From positions 2,232,001 through 2,296,000 of the forward strand of contig NZ_LT629799.1 of NCBI RefSeq assembly GCF_900105785.1: DNA of 64,000 bases. Reading direction: 5' to 3'. The DNA comes from Microlunatus sagamiharensis. GTDB taxonomy: Bacteria; Actinomycetota; Actinomycetes; Propionibacteriales; Propionibacteriaceae. Below are positions 1 to 8,166 of this stretch, piece after piece. Positions within the stretch are counted from its first letter, which is position 1. Each line of letters opens with the position of its first letter. The notes beneath the pieces are model-generated. The model was not told the DNA's origin and did not search any database. It saw only the letters and a list, made by a program, of their open reading frames with translations. Position numbers and translations under genes: made by a program.

Positions 1-14
1 CGGCCACCACCCCC

Positions 15-908
15 ATGACCTCCGACGTGACCTCCGACCTCGACGCCGGACCTCCCGCGCTGGTCGCGTGCGACCTCGACGGCACGTTCCTCTCCCCCGA
101 CGGCACGGTCAGCGAGACCAACGCCCGCGCGGTGCACGCGGCGCAGGCGGCCGGGATCCCCGTCGTCTTCGCCACCGGTCGCCCGGTGCGCTGGCTCGGC
201 GTCATCGCCGACCTGCCGGGCGCGCACCGCACGGTCATCGCCTCCAACGGCGCCGTGCTCTACGACCTCGGCACCCGGCAGACGCTGGACCGGCTCTGCC
301 TCGACCCCGACGTCGCCCTCGAGGCCGTCGCCTGCATCCGCGAGCACGTCCCCGACGCGGCCTTCGCCTTCGAGTCGGGCACGCACTTCGGCTACGAGCC
401 GGCGTACCGGACCTGGGTGCCCGACACCGGCCAGGACCCGGACCTGCGCCACGGCAGCGTCGAGGAGCTCGCCCGCGAGATCTCCGCGGTCAAGATGCTC
501 GTGCAGAGCCAGACCCTCGACGACGACGCGCTGCGGGCGCAGGTCGGCGCGTGCGTCGGCGGTTCGCTGACCGCCACGAGCTCGACCGGGCGGGGCTACG
601 GCCTCGTCGAGGTCAGCGCGCGCGGCGTCGACAAGGCGAGCATGCTGGCGCGCACCTGCTCGCGGCTCGGCGTACCGGCCCGTCGCGTTGCCGCCTTCGG
701 CGACATGCCGAATGATGTGAGCATGCTCAGCTGGGTGGGGATGCCGCGCGTCGTCGCGAACGCCCACCCGGCGCTGCTCGCCCTCGGCTTCCCCGTCGTC
801 GGCGCCAACCACGAGTCCGGCGTCGGCACCACGATCCTCGACTGGGTGGCCTCGCGCCCCTCGCTCGACGCGTCGCTGGAGCACGCCGGAGCCGCCGCGC
901 CGGCATGA
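15..908 (+). CDS. HAD-superfamily hydrolase, Cof-type phosphatase
   Basis: A 297-residue cytosolic protein of the Cof/HAD-IIB class, which dephosphorylates sugar phosphates or similar small metabolites. Motif I is CDLDGT (nucleophile D20, acid/base D22). FATGRP around residue 52 is the motif II region and GDMPNDVSML around 233 is the metal-binding motif IV. The length fits the family. The gene starts 14 bases into the window, so an upstream operon partner cannot be excluded. Its ATGA stop overlaps the start of the next gene, so the two are translationally coupled. The exact substrate cannot be read from sequence. Confidence 0.9.
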   Translation: MTSDVTSDLDAGPPALVACDLDGTFLSPDGTVSETNARAVHAAQAAGIPVVFATGRPVRWLGVIADLPGAHRTVIASNGAVLYDLGTRQTLDRLCLDPDVALEAVACIREHVPDAAFAFESGTHFGYEPAYRTWVPDTGQDPDLRHGSVEELAREISAVKMLVQSQTLDDDALRAQVGACVGGSLTATSSTGRGYGLVEVSARGVDKASMLARTCSRLGVPARRVAAFGDMPNDVSMLSWVGMPRVVANAHPALLALGFPVVGANHESGVGTTILDWVASRPSLDASLEHAGAAAPA

Positions 909-2167
909 CCCGGTCGGTCAGGTCCGTCCTGGTCTGCCTCCTGCCCGTCGTCACCGGGCTGTGGGTGGCCGGGACCGAGTTCGGTGGGCGCCTCGTGCCC
1001 TGGCGGCCGGCCATGGTCGACCTCGGCGTCTACCTCGACGCCGCGCGCGTGCTGCTCGCCGGCGGCGACTTCTACGCCCTGGCCGGGCGGCTGCAGTTCC
1101 TCTACCCGCCGCTGGCCGCCGTGCTGTCGGTGCCGCTGACCCTGCTGCCCACCGCGCTCGTCGAGATCGGCTGGACCGCCGCCGGTGTGCTCGCCCTGCT
1201 CGCCGTCCTGCACCGGGTCGGGCTGCGCGGCTGGGTCCTGAGCCTGGCGACCACGGCGTCGCTGTTCGTGGAGCCGGTGCGCCAGACGCTCGGCTTCGGC
1301 CAGGTGGGCATCTTCCTCGTCGCCCTGGTCGTGCTCGACCTCGTCCCCGGCCCGCGCCTGCTCGCCCGGCGCGTGCTGCCCGAGGGCTTCTGGACCGCGC
1401 TCGCCGCGTGCATCAAGCTCACGCCGGCCCTGTTCGTCGTCTACCTGCTGCTCGTGCGGCGCCGCCGCGCCTTCGTGACCGCCGTCGTCTCCGCCGTCGT
1501 CCTCACCCTCGCGGCCGCGGTCTTCGCGCCGCGGCAGTCGTACGGCTTCTGGACCCGGCTCGCCCACGGCGACACCGGGCTCGGCGGCAGCATCGTCTAC
1601 TTCACCAACCAGTCGGTGCTCGCCGACGTCATCCGCGTGCTCGGCTTCAGCACCGGCGCCACGCTGCTCGGGCTCGTGCTCAGCGCCGCGATCGCGGCCC
1701 TCGGCGTCTGGGCCGCGGTGCTGTGGCACCGGCGGGGCGAGGTCGCCCTCGCCGTGATGCTCGGCGGCGTCGCCACGCTGCTCGCCTCGCCCGTGTCCTG
1801 GCTGCACCACTTCGTGTGGGTCGTGCCCCTCGCCGTCGTGCTGGTGCTCGACCTGCTGCCCTTCCCCGCGCGCCCGCGGCTGCCCGAGTGGTTCAGCGTG
1901 CTCGGGCTGCTCTTCTGCGGCTGGGTCGCCGTCGAGCCGTTCAAGAACCTACCGAATAGCGGCGACGTCGAGCTGACCTGGAACGCCGGGCAGAACCTGC
2001 TCGCCTCCGGCACGCTGCTGATCGGCGTCGTCTTCCTCGCCGCCGCGGTCGTCGTCGCCCGCGGCCGCGCCCCCCTCACCAGCGCCCCTGCCGGGCCGGC
2101 CGCGCCCGTCGCGGACCGCACCGGTGCCCGTACCCCCGCCCACACCCTCCGGGAGGCCCGCCGATGA
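905..2167 (+). CDS. GT87-family (DUF2029) membrane glycosyltransferase
   Basis: A 420-residue polytopic membrane protein with about ten hydrophobic segments. It resembles the DUF2029/GT87 alpha-1,2-mannosyltransferases that use polyprenyl-phosphate-mannose for lipoglycan or cell-wall glycan synthesis in actinobacteria. An early conserved acidic stretch (MVDLGVYLDAARVLLAGGDFY, around residues 38-58) precedes the block LYPPLAAVLSVP, and FWTALAACIKLTPALFVVYLL lies mid-protein, as in this family. It overlaps its neighbours by 4 bases on both sides, so it sits in a three-gene operon. The donor and acceptor are inferred from the family only. Confidence 0.85.
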   Translation: MTRSVRSVLVCLLPVVTGLWVAGTEFGGRLVPWRPAMVDLGVYLDAARVLLAGGDFYALAGRLQFLYPPLAAVLSVPLTLLPTALVEIGWTAAGVLALLAVLHRVGLRGWVLSLATTASLFVEPVRQTLGFGQVGIFLVALVVLDLVPGPRLLARRVLPEGFWTALAACIKLTPALFVVYLLLVRRRRAFVTAVVSAVVLTLAAAVFAPRQSYGFWTRLAHGDTGLGGSIVYFTNQSVLADVIRVLGFSTGATLLGLVLSAAIAALGVWAAVLWHRRGEVALAVMLGGVATLLASPVSWLHHFVWVVPLAVVLVLDLLPFPARPRLPEWFSVLGLLFCGWVAVEPFKNLPNSGDVELTWNAGQNLLASGTLLIGVVFLAAAVVVARGRAPLTSAPAGPAAPVADRTGARTPAHTLREARR

Positions 2168-3027
2168 CCACTTACGGAACCCCGCCCGGCGCGCTGCCCG
2201 AGCGCGGCCGCCTCGCGCGGCTGAGCTGGATCGCCGTCCTCGTCGTCGGCGTCGCCGCCTACCTGCTCGTGCTGCGGACGCTCGTCGGCACCGAGAACCT
2301 GAACTTCGTGCCGTCGCTGCTGCTGCTCGGCTCGGTGGTCGTGCCCGCGACCGTCCTCACCTTCGCCGCGACCGGCGGCCGCCGTGTCGTCGTCTCCGCC
2401 GGGCTGCTCGCCCTGGTGGCGATCATCGGCGGCATCATCGGCACCGTCGCCGCGGGGACGCTGGAGTACGACACGCTGCGCCGCCTCGGCGGGCTGCCGA
2501 TGTTCTTCGTCGGGCTGATCGAGGAGAGCGCCAAGCTCGTCGTCCCGCTGCTCGTCGTGCTCTTCGCCCGCCGCTACCGCAACCCCGCCGCGGGCGTCGT
2601 CGTCGGCGTCGCGAGCGGCATGGGCTTCGCCACCCTGGAGACGATGGGCTACGGCTTCAACGCGCTCCTGCAGAGCCGAAGCCTCGCCGCCGTGGACTCG
2701 ACCCTGCTGCTGCGGGCCCTGCTCTCCCCCGCCGGCCACGTCGCCTGGACCGGCGTGACCGCCGCGGCGCTGTTCGCGATCCCGGCCTCGGCCGCCACGG
2801 GCCAGGCGGGCAAGGCGTTCTTCCGCTTCGTCGGCACCTTCCTCGCCGCCGTCCTGCTCCACACGGCCTGGGACGGTTCGAACAACGTCGTCGTCCACGT
2901 CCTCGTCGCCGTGATCAGCGTCGGCGGCCTGCTCGTGGTCATCCACCGCACCCGCCGCACGCCACCGTCCGCGGCGCACCCGTACGGCCAGCCGGTCTCG
3001 GTAGCATCGGCGCCTCAGGGGCGATAG
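2164..3027 (+). CDS. PrsW-family intramembrane metalloprotease
   Basis: A 287-residue polytopic membrane protein. It carries the three PrsW signatures: EESAK (about residues 120-124), a GFATLE segment, and HTAWD near the C-terminus (HxxxD). These are the proposed metal ligands of the CAAX/PrsW glutamic-type proteases, which cleave membrane substrates such as anti-sigma factors; many homologues are uncharacterised. The gene is coupled by ATGA to the GT87 gene. Its TAG stop lies inside the tRNA gene that follows, at tRNA positions 8-10. Confidence 0.88.
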   Translation: MTTYGTPPGALPERGRLARLSWIAVLVVGVAAYLLVLRTLVGTENLNFVPSLLLLGSVVVPATVLTFAATGGRRVVVSAGLLALVAIIGGIIGTVAAGTLEYDTLRRLGGLPMFFVGLIEESAKLVVPLLVVLFARRYRNPAAGVVVGVASGMGFATLETMGYGFNALLQSRSLAAVDSTLLLRALLSPAGHVAWTGVTAAALFAIPASAATGQAGKAFFRFVGTFLAAVLLHTAWDGSNNVVVHVLVAVISVGGLLVVIHRTRRTPPSAAHPYGQPVSVASAPQGR

Positions 3028-3091
3028 CTCAGCCGGTCAGAGCAAGGGACTCATAATCCTTCGGTCGTGGGTTCAAGCCCCACTCGCCCCA
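3018..3091 (+). tRNA. tRNA with CAU anticodon (tRNA-Ile2 or elongator tRNA-Met)
   Basis: The cloverleaf folds cleanly. The acceptor stem pairs GGGGCGA with TCGCCCC, the D arm is GCTC/GAGC, the anticodon stem AGGGA/TCCTT encloses the loop CTCATAA (anticodon CAU at 3052-3054), and the T arm contains GGTTCAAGCC. CCA is not encoded. CAU can be Met or, after lysidine modification, Ile2; the anticodon-arm sequence and GGTCG variable region look slightly more Ile2-like, but I cannot decide. The first 10 bases overlap the end of the prsW-like gene. Confidence 0.93.
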
Positions 3092-3119
3092 CGCACGGGA
3101 TACGTACGGACCGGTCGGC

Positions 3120-3560
3120 TCAGTCGTCAGCCGGTTCCGGACGCGGAGCGCTCGAGGCGCTGAGCAGGCCGCCGAGCGGGACCGTCTGCGGGAGGATCGT
3201 CCGTGAGGCGATGCGCCACCCGTCGGCGGTACGACGGACGACGTCGTGGTGCGTGACGCTGCGGATCGTCCCCTCGACCGTGATCATGAAGCCCTTCGAC
3301 TCCACGACCGCCTCGTCGTCGGTCGCGCTGTCGATGACGACGTCGGTCACGTGGTGGGCGACCGGGTTGTGCGCGCCGAGCTGCAGGGCCCCTGACCTCA
3401 GGGCCTCGACGCCCTGCATGACGGGGAGCCCGACCGCGCTCATGTCGTAGACCACGTCCGGGGTGAATACGGTGTCGAGCCGGTCCAGCCGCCCTCGGTC
3501 GACCACGTGGCCGTAGCGCGCCAGCGTCTCAGCCACCAGCAGGCGGTCCTCGGTGTCCAT
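3120..3560 (-). CDS. SnoaL-like / NTF2-fold protein
   Basis: A 146-residue protein of the nuclear-transport-factor-2 fold, as in SnoaL-like polyketide cyclases and ketosteroid-isomerase relatives. Seen in sequence: the long N-terminal helix LLVAETLARYGHVVDRGRLD, VVYDMS, then AHHVTDVVID and HHDVVRRTADGWRIA sheets typical of the cone-shaped fold. The start is set by AAGGAG 7 bases upstream of the ATG; an upstream extension in frame lacks this. It is divergent from the TetR gene, and a palindrome lies between them, so it is the likely TetR target. The substrate is unknown. Confidence 0.8.
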   Translation of the reverse strand: MDTEDRLLVAETLARYGHVVDRGRLDRLDTVFTPDVVYDMSAVGLPVMQGVEALRSGALQLGAHNPVAHHVTDVVIDSATDDEAVVESKGFMITVEGTIRSVTHHDVVRRTADGWRIASRTILPQTVPLGGLLSASSAPRPEPADD

Positions 3561-3604
3561 CTCGTGCTCCTTTTCCTCAACCCTCCTTGGGCCTCTGGTT
3601 CGGA

Positions 3605-3619
3605 TGGTACTCAGTACCA
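3605..3619. promoter_or_regulatory. Palindromic TetR-operator candidate
   Basis: TGGTACTCAGTACCA is a perfect 7-bp inverted repeat around one base. It sits in the 107-bp intergenic region between the divergent SnoaL-like and TetR genes, which is the usual location and size for a TetR-family operator. Confidence 0.6.
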
Positions 3620-3667
3620 GATGGGCCGCAAGTCGTCTCGCAAGCACGACTGCCCTAACCTCCTCGT

Positions 3668-4258
3668 ATGCCTGTCGACGTCCCGCTGATCGAGCGCAAG
3701 CAGCGCGAGGCGCGTCGTCGGATCGTCGCCGCCGCCGAGGAGCTGTTCGCCGCGCGCGGTTTCGCCGCCGTGTCGGTGAGCGACATCGCCGAGCGGGCGG
3801 AGGTCGGGCGGACGACCTTCTTCCGCCACTTCGGCGACAAGCAGGAGGTCGTCTTCGCCCGCGAGCAGGAGCTGCTCGACCTGCTCGCCGCCGAGACGCT
3901 GGAGACCGACGGGCCCGACGACCGCAGCGCCTCGGCCGCCCTCCGTGCGCTCGAGCCGGTCCTGCTGTGCCTCTGCGAACGCATGACCGCCGACCTCGAC
4001 GGCTACCGGCGGCACGTGCGTCTCGTCGAGGACCACCCCGAGCTCGGCGCGCGCGAAGGCGTCAAGATGCAGGTCGTCACGGAGCGTCTGACCGATCTGC
4101 TCGTCGCGCAGGGATGGGCGGGCGGCACCGCGACCTTCGCCGCCGAGATCGCCCTGGCCTGCTACCGGACCGCGCGCCGCACCTCGCCGGACCCGGCGAC
4201 GCTCGTCGCCGCCACCCGGACCGCCATCCACCACGCCCTCGGGCTGGGCACCCGCTGA
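3668..4258 (+). CDS. TetR-family transcriptional regulator
   Basis: A 196-residue one-domain DNA-binding regulator. The N-terminal helix-turn-helix is textbook: RRRIVAAAEELFAARGFAAVSVSDIAERAEVGRTTFFRHFGDKQEVVF (about residues 16-63). The ligand-binding C-terminal domain is ordinary in length and has no recognisable ligand signature. It is divergent from the SnoaL-like gene with a 15-bp palindrome between, so it probably represses that gene and itself. Confidence 0.9.
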   Translation: MPVDVPLIERKQREARRRIVAAAEELFAARGFAAVSVSDIAERAEVGRTTFFRHFGDKQEVVFAREQELLDLLAAETLETDGPDDRSASAALRALEPVLLCLCERMTADLDGYRRHVRLVEDHPELGAREGVKMQVVTERLTDLLVAQGWAGGTATFAAEIALACYRTARRTSPDPATLVAATRTAIHHALGLGTR

Positions 4259-4391
4259 CCCGCGGACGTACGCCGGACGGGGGACGTAGCCCGGGTCGTG
4301 CCTCCGGGTCGACCCTGGTCCGACCCCGCGGGCCGCCGTTCGAGACCACGGGTCGACGCGCGGACGGGCCTCGGCCCACGAGGGTGACGGG

Positions 4392-5093
4392 GTGCAGACC
4401 CCGGCCCCCGTCCCCTCCACCGCTCTCCCTTCGATCAGCCGCGAGACCCACGCGCGCCGACCCTCACCGTGCCGCTGGACCTCCGTACTGGTCCCCGTCG
4501 TGGTGGGGCTCGTGCTCGGGCCGGTGGACCTGCTGCTGCAGCACGTGCTGCCCTACCCCTTCGCCAACCTCGCGAACTCGTCCGCGGTGTGGGCCCTGGT
4601 CGCCTTCGCCGTCGGGTGGTCCGACCGGATCCGCGGCCGCTGGTGGCCCGCCGTCGCGGGCACCGTCGCCATGCTGCTGGCCGTCGAGAGCTACTACCTC
4701 GCCGCCGTGCTCGCCCTGGGTGACGACCTGTCGACGATGACGAACAGCGCGGCCCTGGCCTGGCTCGCCCTCGCGGTCGGCGCCGGCGCCGTCTTCGGCA
4801 CCGCCGGTTCGTGGGCCAGCTCCGGGCGCCGTCGGCTCGGACCCCTCGGGACTGGCGCGGGAGCCGGGGTGCTCCTGGCCGAGGCCGCGTTCCGGCTCAC
4901 GCTCTCCTGGGGTCCGTCGGCCGACGCGGCGTACCGGCAGGACATGGTCGGCACCGCCGTCCTCCTGGTGGTGCTGGCCGCGGTGACCGGCGGGGTCGCC
5001 GGACGATCGGCCCACCAGCGCCTGGTCGGCTCGCTGCTCGCCCTCGGGCTCGCGCTCGTCGGCGCCCTGGCGTTCGGGCTGCTGTTCCGCTGA
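4392..5093 (+). CDS. DUF6518-like membrane protein
   Basis: A 233-residue integral membrane protein with six to seven hydrophobic helices and a short polar N-terminus. The pattern VGLVLGPVDLLLQHVLPYPFANLANSSAVWALVAFAVGW resembles actinobacterial DUF6518 proteins, whose function is unknown. The start is a GTG; a downstream start cannot be excluded because the first 30 residues are low-complexity. It is convergent with the aldo/keto reductase gene, 28 bases apart. The 133 bases before it hold no recognisable gene. Confidence 0.65.
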   Translation: MQTPAPVPSTALPSISRETHARRPSPCRWTSVLVPVVVGLVLGPVDLLLQHVLPYPFANLANSSAVWALVAFAVGWSDRIRGRWWPAVAGTVAMLLAVESYYLAAVLALGDDLSTMTNSAALAWLALAVGAGAVFGTAGSWASSGRRRLGPLGTGAGAGVLLAEAAFRLTLSWGPSADAAYRQDMVGTAVLLVVLAAVTGGVAGRSAHQRLVGSLLALGLALVGALAFGLLFR

Positions 5094-5121
5094 ACCCCAC
5101 ACGGTTCGTGCGATCGGCCGG

Positions 5122-6168
5122 CTAGGGCGCCGGCTCGGGCGGGATCACGGTCGTGCGGCCGGGACCAGGAGCCCACTGCTGCGGCAGCAGGTCCTCCGCG
5201 ACCAGCTCGGACCACAGGTCGGTGGGCACCGGAGTCGCGAGCCACGCGAGGTTCTGGTCGAGCTCGGCCGGATCGCGCGGTCCGAGCAGCAGGCTCGTGA
5301 AGCCGGGGTTCGCGGCGACGAGCTGCACCGCGGCCGCCGGCAGCTCGACGGCGTGCCGCGCGCACACGTCCCGCAGGCGGGCCACCCGGTCGAGGACCTC
5401 CTGGGGGGCCTCCGTGTAGGCGTAGCGGCCGGCACCGGTGAGGGCCCCGGACGCGTAGACGCCGCCGGCCACCAGCGCCACCCCGCGGTCGGCGCACAGG
5501 CGGAAGAAGCTGTCGTCGGAGGGCTGCTCTAGCAGGGTGAAGCGGCCGGCCAGAAGAGCGCAGTCGAGGTCGACGTCCTCCAGCACCGCCTCGATCGCCG
5601 CCGTGTCGTTGGCCCCGACCCCGATGCGACCCACGACGCCCGCTGAGCGCAGCTCGTCGAGCGCCCGGTAGCCACCGGACCGCAAGGCGGCGACGTGGGC
5701 GGCGTTGTCGTCACCGTGGGTGGCGACGCCGATGTCGTGGATGTGGACGACGTCCAGCCGGTCGACCCCCATCCGCTGGACGCTGTCCTCGACCGAGCGC
5801 AGGACGCCGTCGTAGGAGTAGTCCCAGCGCTCGACGAACGGACCTCCGTTGTGCCACCCGAAGTCGCGACCGGCGCCGGGCCCGCCGTGGAGCCGACGCG
5901 GCTGCAGGACCCGGCCGACCTTCGTGCTGAGGACCAGCTCGTCGCGGCGCCCGGAGCGGTCGAGGAAGGCCCCGATCCGACGTTCGGCTGTGGTCAGCCC
6001 GTACATCGGTGCGGTGTCGACGTGGCGGATACCCCGACGTAACGCGTGGTCCAGCAGCGCCTGCGCGTCGTCGGCGACGACGGGGGCGTAGAGCCCGCCG
6101 ATCGCCACGGTCCCGAGGCCGAGTCGCGGGAGCCGCGCGTGGACGGCGGGTTCGTCAGAGGAGGGCAC
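5122..6168 (-). CDS. Aldo/keto reductase
   Basis: A 348-residue NADPH-dependent oxidoreductase with a TIM-barrel fold. Seen: LGLGTVAIGG at the start of the barrel, DTAPMYG with catalytic Asp and Tyr, STKVGR with the catalytic Lys, and VVHIHDIG with His. The family reduces aldehydes and ketones; the GLTTAERRIGAFL segment and length resemble the L-fucose/D-threo-aldose dehydrogenase branch. It stands alone; no partner gene suggests a pathway. Confidence 0.88.
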   Translation of the reverse strand: MPSSDEPAVHARLPRLGLGTVAIGGLYAPVVADDAQALLDHALRRGIRHVDTAPMYGLTTAERRIGAFLDRSGRRDELVLSTKVGRVLQPRRLHGGPGAGRDFGWHNGGPFVERWDYSYDGVLRSVEDSVQRMGVDRLDVVHIHDIGVATHGDDNAAHVAALRSGGYRALDELRSAGVVGRIGVGANDTAAIEAVLEDVDLDCALLAGRFTLLEQPSDDSFFRLCADRGVALVAGGVYASGALTGAGRYAYTEAPQEVLDRVARLRDVCARHAVELPAAAVQLVAANPGFTSLLLGPRDPAELDQNLAWLATPVPTDLWSELVAEDLLPQQWAPGPGRTTVIPPEPAP

Positions 6169-6337
6169 CGCACCCTCCTCGCCCCATCGTCACGTGGTCC
6201 ACCACGGCGTTGTCTCCCGATCCTGATGCGGGGAGGAGAGGAGCCCTCCGGGGATGTGCCAGGCGCGTGCTCCCACGAGAACCGACACCGCGGTGCTCGA
6301 GGTGACCCGGCCGGGCAGTCCGGGCACGACGAGAACC

Positions 6338-6384
6338 GCTGAGGGACGACCACGGAACCTTCCGTTCCGGGGTCGTCCCTCAGC
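6338..6384. terminator. Strong hairpin terminator between two minus-strand genes
   Basis: GCTGAGGGACGACC (6338-6351) pairs perfectly with 6371-6384, a 14-bp stem. The loop itself contains ACGGAA/TTCCGT. It sits about 50 bases past the stop of the EEP-family gene (minus strand). There is no U-run, as is usual in high-GC actinobacteria. The remaining intergenic sequence, 6169-6337, shows nothing else recognisable. Confidence 0.7.
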
Positions 6385-6432
6385 AGTTCGTACGGTCGGC
6401 CGCCGGGGCGGGGCGGGCGACGCGCGGGTGGG

Positions 6433-7950
6433 TCAGCTGGTCTTCGGCAGCACCAGGGAGGCGCGGATCATGTTGTGGTCGGAGGGGATCTGGCCGACGA
6501 AGTTGCCGTACTCGTCCATCTTCACGACCGTCTCCCACTCGGGCACCTTGATCGTCGGCGAGACGAAGATGTAGTCGATGTAGGAGCCGTTGATCCACTG
6601 CTTGTGGTTGTTCACGGCCCGGTTGAAGTTGTTGAAGCTGTCGACCCAGGTGTTGATCCGCGTGACCACGGTCGCGCCGGGGGCGGTCTTGGTGGTCGAC
6701 CAGCCGGCGCCCAGCGGGTCGATCAGCCCGTTCTTGGCGAGCACGTCGTACGGCGCGTTCGTCGGGGAGTAGGAGTGGGCGAAGCGGCTCGAGTTGAAGT
6801 CGCCGACGAAGACGACGGGCAGGCCGTCGGGGTTGTGGGCGGTGACGGCGTCGATCGCGACCTCAGCCTGGCGCTTGCGGAGGTCGTAGTACTTCGTCTC
6901 GCCCTCGGCGTCCTTCTTGGGCTCGAGGTGCGTGCTGGCGAACATGAACCGGTTGCCGGTCGAGCGCTGGCGGAACTGCGCCCAGGCGACGTAGCGGTCG
7001 TTGTCGTCCTCGTTCACGTACGGCAGGTGCTTGGAGCCCTGGTCCAGCATCTCGACCTTCGACCGGTCGAAGATGATCTTCGTGTCCTGCGAGGCGCCCT
7101 GGTCCTTGTAGACGCAGCTGCTCGGGGTCGTCGACTTCACGCAGTTGTTCCGGTTGATGTTGGTGAGGGTCCACGAGCCGCCGAGCCGGTTGGTCAGGTC
7201 CTCGAACTGCGACAGCGAGAAGCTCTTGCCGTTCGCGTCCTTGAGCCACGCCTGGCCGGCCTCCTGCAGGCCGACGACGTCGAGGTCCTGCCCGAGGATC
7301 GTGTCCACGACCGCCTGGCGGCGCTCCTCCCAGGTGCCCTCGTTGGGCAGGTGGGAGTTGCAGTTCGCGCACTTGATGTTGTAGCTGGCGACGCGTAGCG
7401 GCTGGCCGGGCGCAGAGGGCGAGGTGCTCGGCCGCGGGGTCGGCGACGCGCTCGGCGTGGGGGACGCGCTCGGCGTGGGGGTCGCGCTCGGCCTGGGCGT
7501 CGGGGTGGGCGTCGGCGCCGGCGTCGGGGTCCCGGTGGAGGTCGGGTCGCTGGTGAGGGTCTTGACCTTGACGGCCTTCGAGTAGGACGACAGGTTCTTG
7601 CCGCTGCTGTCGATCACCCGGACCTTGAGGTAGTACGTCTTGCCCGGGGCGAGGCCCGTGAGCGTCGTCCTGGTGCTGGTCTCGCGCTGGTACTTCGCGC
7701 TGGTCATCTTCGACGACGTCGAGTACTGCACGCGGTAGCGCGGCGCCTTCGACACCGCGCTCCACGACACCGCGAGCGTCGTCGAGCTCTTGGAGCTCGC
7801 CTTCAGCCCCGAGGGCGACTTCATCGCCGCGTCGGCCTGCTGGGCCGGCGCCGCGGCGAGCAGCGAGGTGGCGAGCAGCGCGATGATCACCAGCAGGCGC
7901 CACGAGGTGGTCGTGAGGCGCGCGGCAAGGACGGACAACGGGGCCTCCAC
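6433..7950 (-). CDS. Secreted fibronectin-III plus endonuclease/exonuclease/phosphatase protein
   Basis: A 505-residue exported protein. An N-terminal signal peptide (about 1-42, ending AQQADA) leads into one fibronectin type III domain (about 45-130), a Pro/Thr/Ser linker (about 134-184) encoded by tandem GC-rich repeats, and an EEP domain (about 187-505). EEP motifs are ASYNIKC, VVGLQEAG (metal Glu), STHLEPK, GDFNSSRF and SDHNMIRA (catalytic Asp-His). EEP proteins hydrolyse phosphodiester bonds in nucleic acids or phospholipids; location suggests an extracellular nuclease. Cysteines such as CANCNSH may form disulfides. Confidence 0.88.
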   Translation of the reverse strand: MEAPLSVLAARLTTTSWRLLVIIALLATSLLAAAPAQQADAAMKSPSGLKASSKSSTTLAVSWSAVSKAPRYRVQYSTSSKMTSAKYQRETSTRTTLTGLAPGKTYYLKVRVIDSSGKNLSSYSKAVKVKTLTSDPTSTGTPTPAPTPTPTPRPSATPTPSASPTPSASPTPRPSTSPSAPGQPLRVASYNIKCANCNSHLPNEGTWEERRQAVVDTILGQDLDVVGLQEAGQAWLKDANGKSFSLSQFEDLTNRLGGSWTLTNINRNNCVKSTTPSSCVYKDQGASQDTKIIFDRSKVEMLDQGSKHLPYVNEDDNDRYVAWAQFRQRSTGNRFMFASTHLEPKKDAEGETKYYDLRKRQAEVAIDAVTAHNPDGLPVVFVGDFNSSRFAHSYSPTNAPYDVLAKNGLIDPLGAGWSTTKTAPGATVVTRINTWVDSFNNFNRAVNNHKQWINGSYIDYIFVSPTIKVPEWETVVKMDEYGNFVGQIPSDHNMIRASLVLPKTS

Positions 7951-8103
7951 GGCAAGGACGGAACGGAGCTCCCCGAGCGGTCTCGTCCCACCCCGGGGGG
8001 CTCCGCAGCCGGGGCTGCGGTCGACGGTCAGACCGTGAGCGCCCGAGCAGGCGCTCGACGGACAGATCGTCGTCGGCGCCGCCCCTGCGTCATCCCTTGC
8101 CTA

Positions 8104-8121
8104 AGAAGCAGATGTGCTTCT
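8104..8121. terminator. Small hairpin in an A+T-richer island
   Basis: AGAAGCA-GATG-TGCTTCT forms a 7-bp stem with a 4-base loop, in one of the few A+T-rich stretches here. It lies 46 bases beyond the stop of the minus-strand Gfo/Idh gene and so may terminate it; an operator for the EEP gene downstream is the alternative. Confidence 0.4.
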
Positions 8122-8166
8122 GCTGCTAATCTTCAGGCTCTGCCCGCGTGGCCGGCGGGCAGGTCC

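Noticed and set aside
7438-7540. Tandem GC-rich repeats considered as a CRISPR-like or satellite array
   Set aside because: They are in frame and encode the Pro/Thr/Ser linker of the secreted EEP protein.
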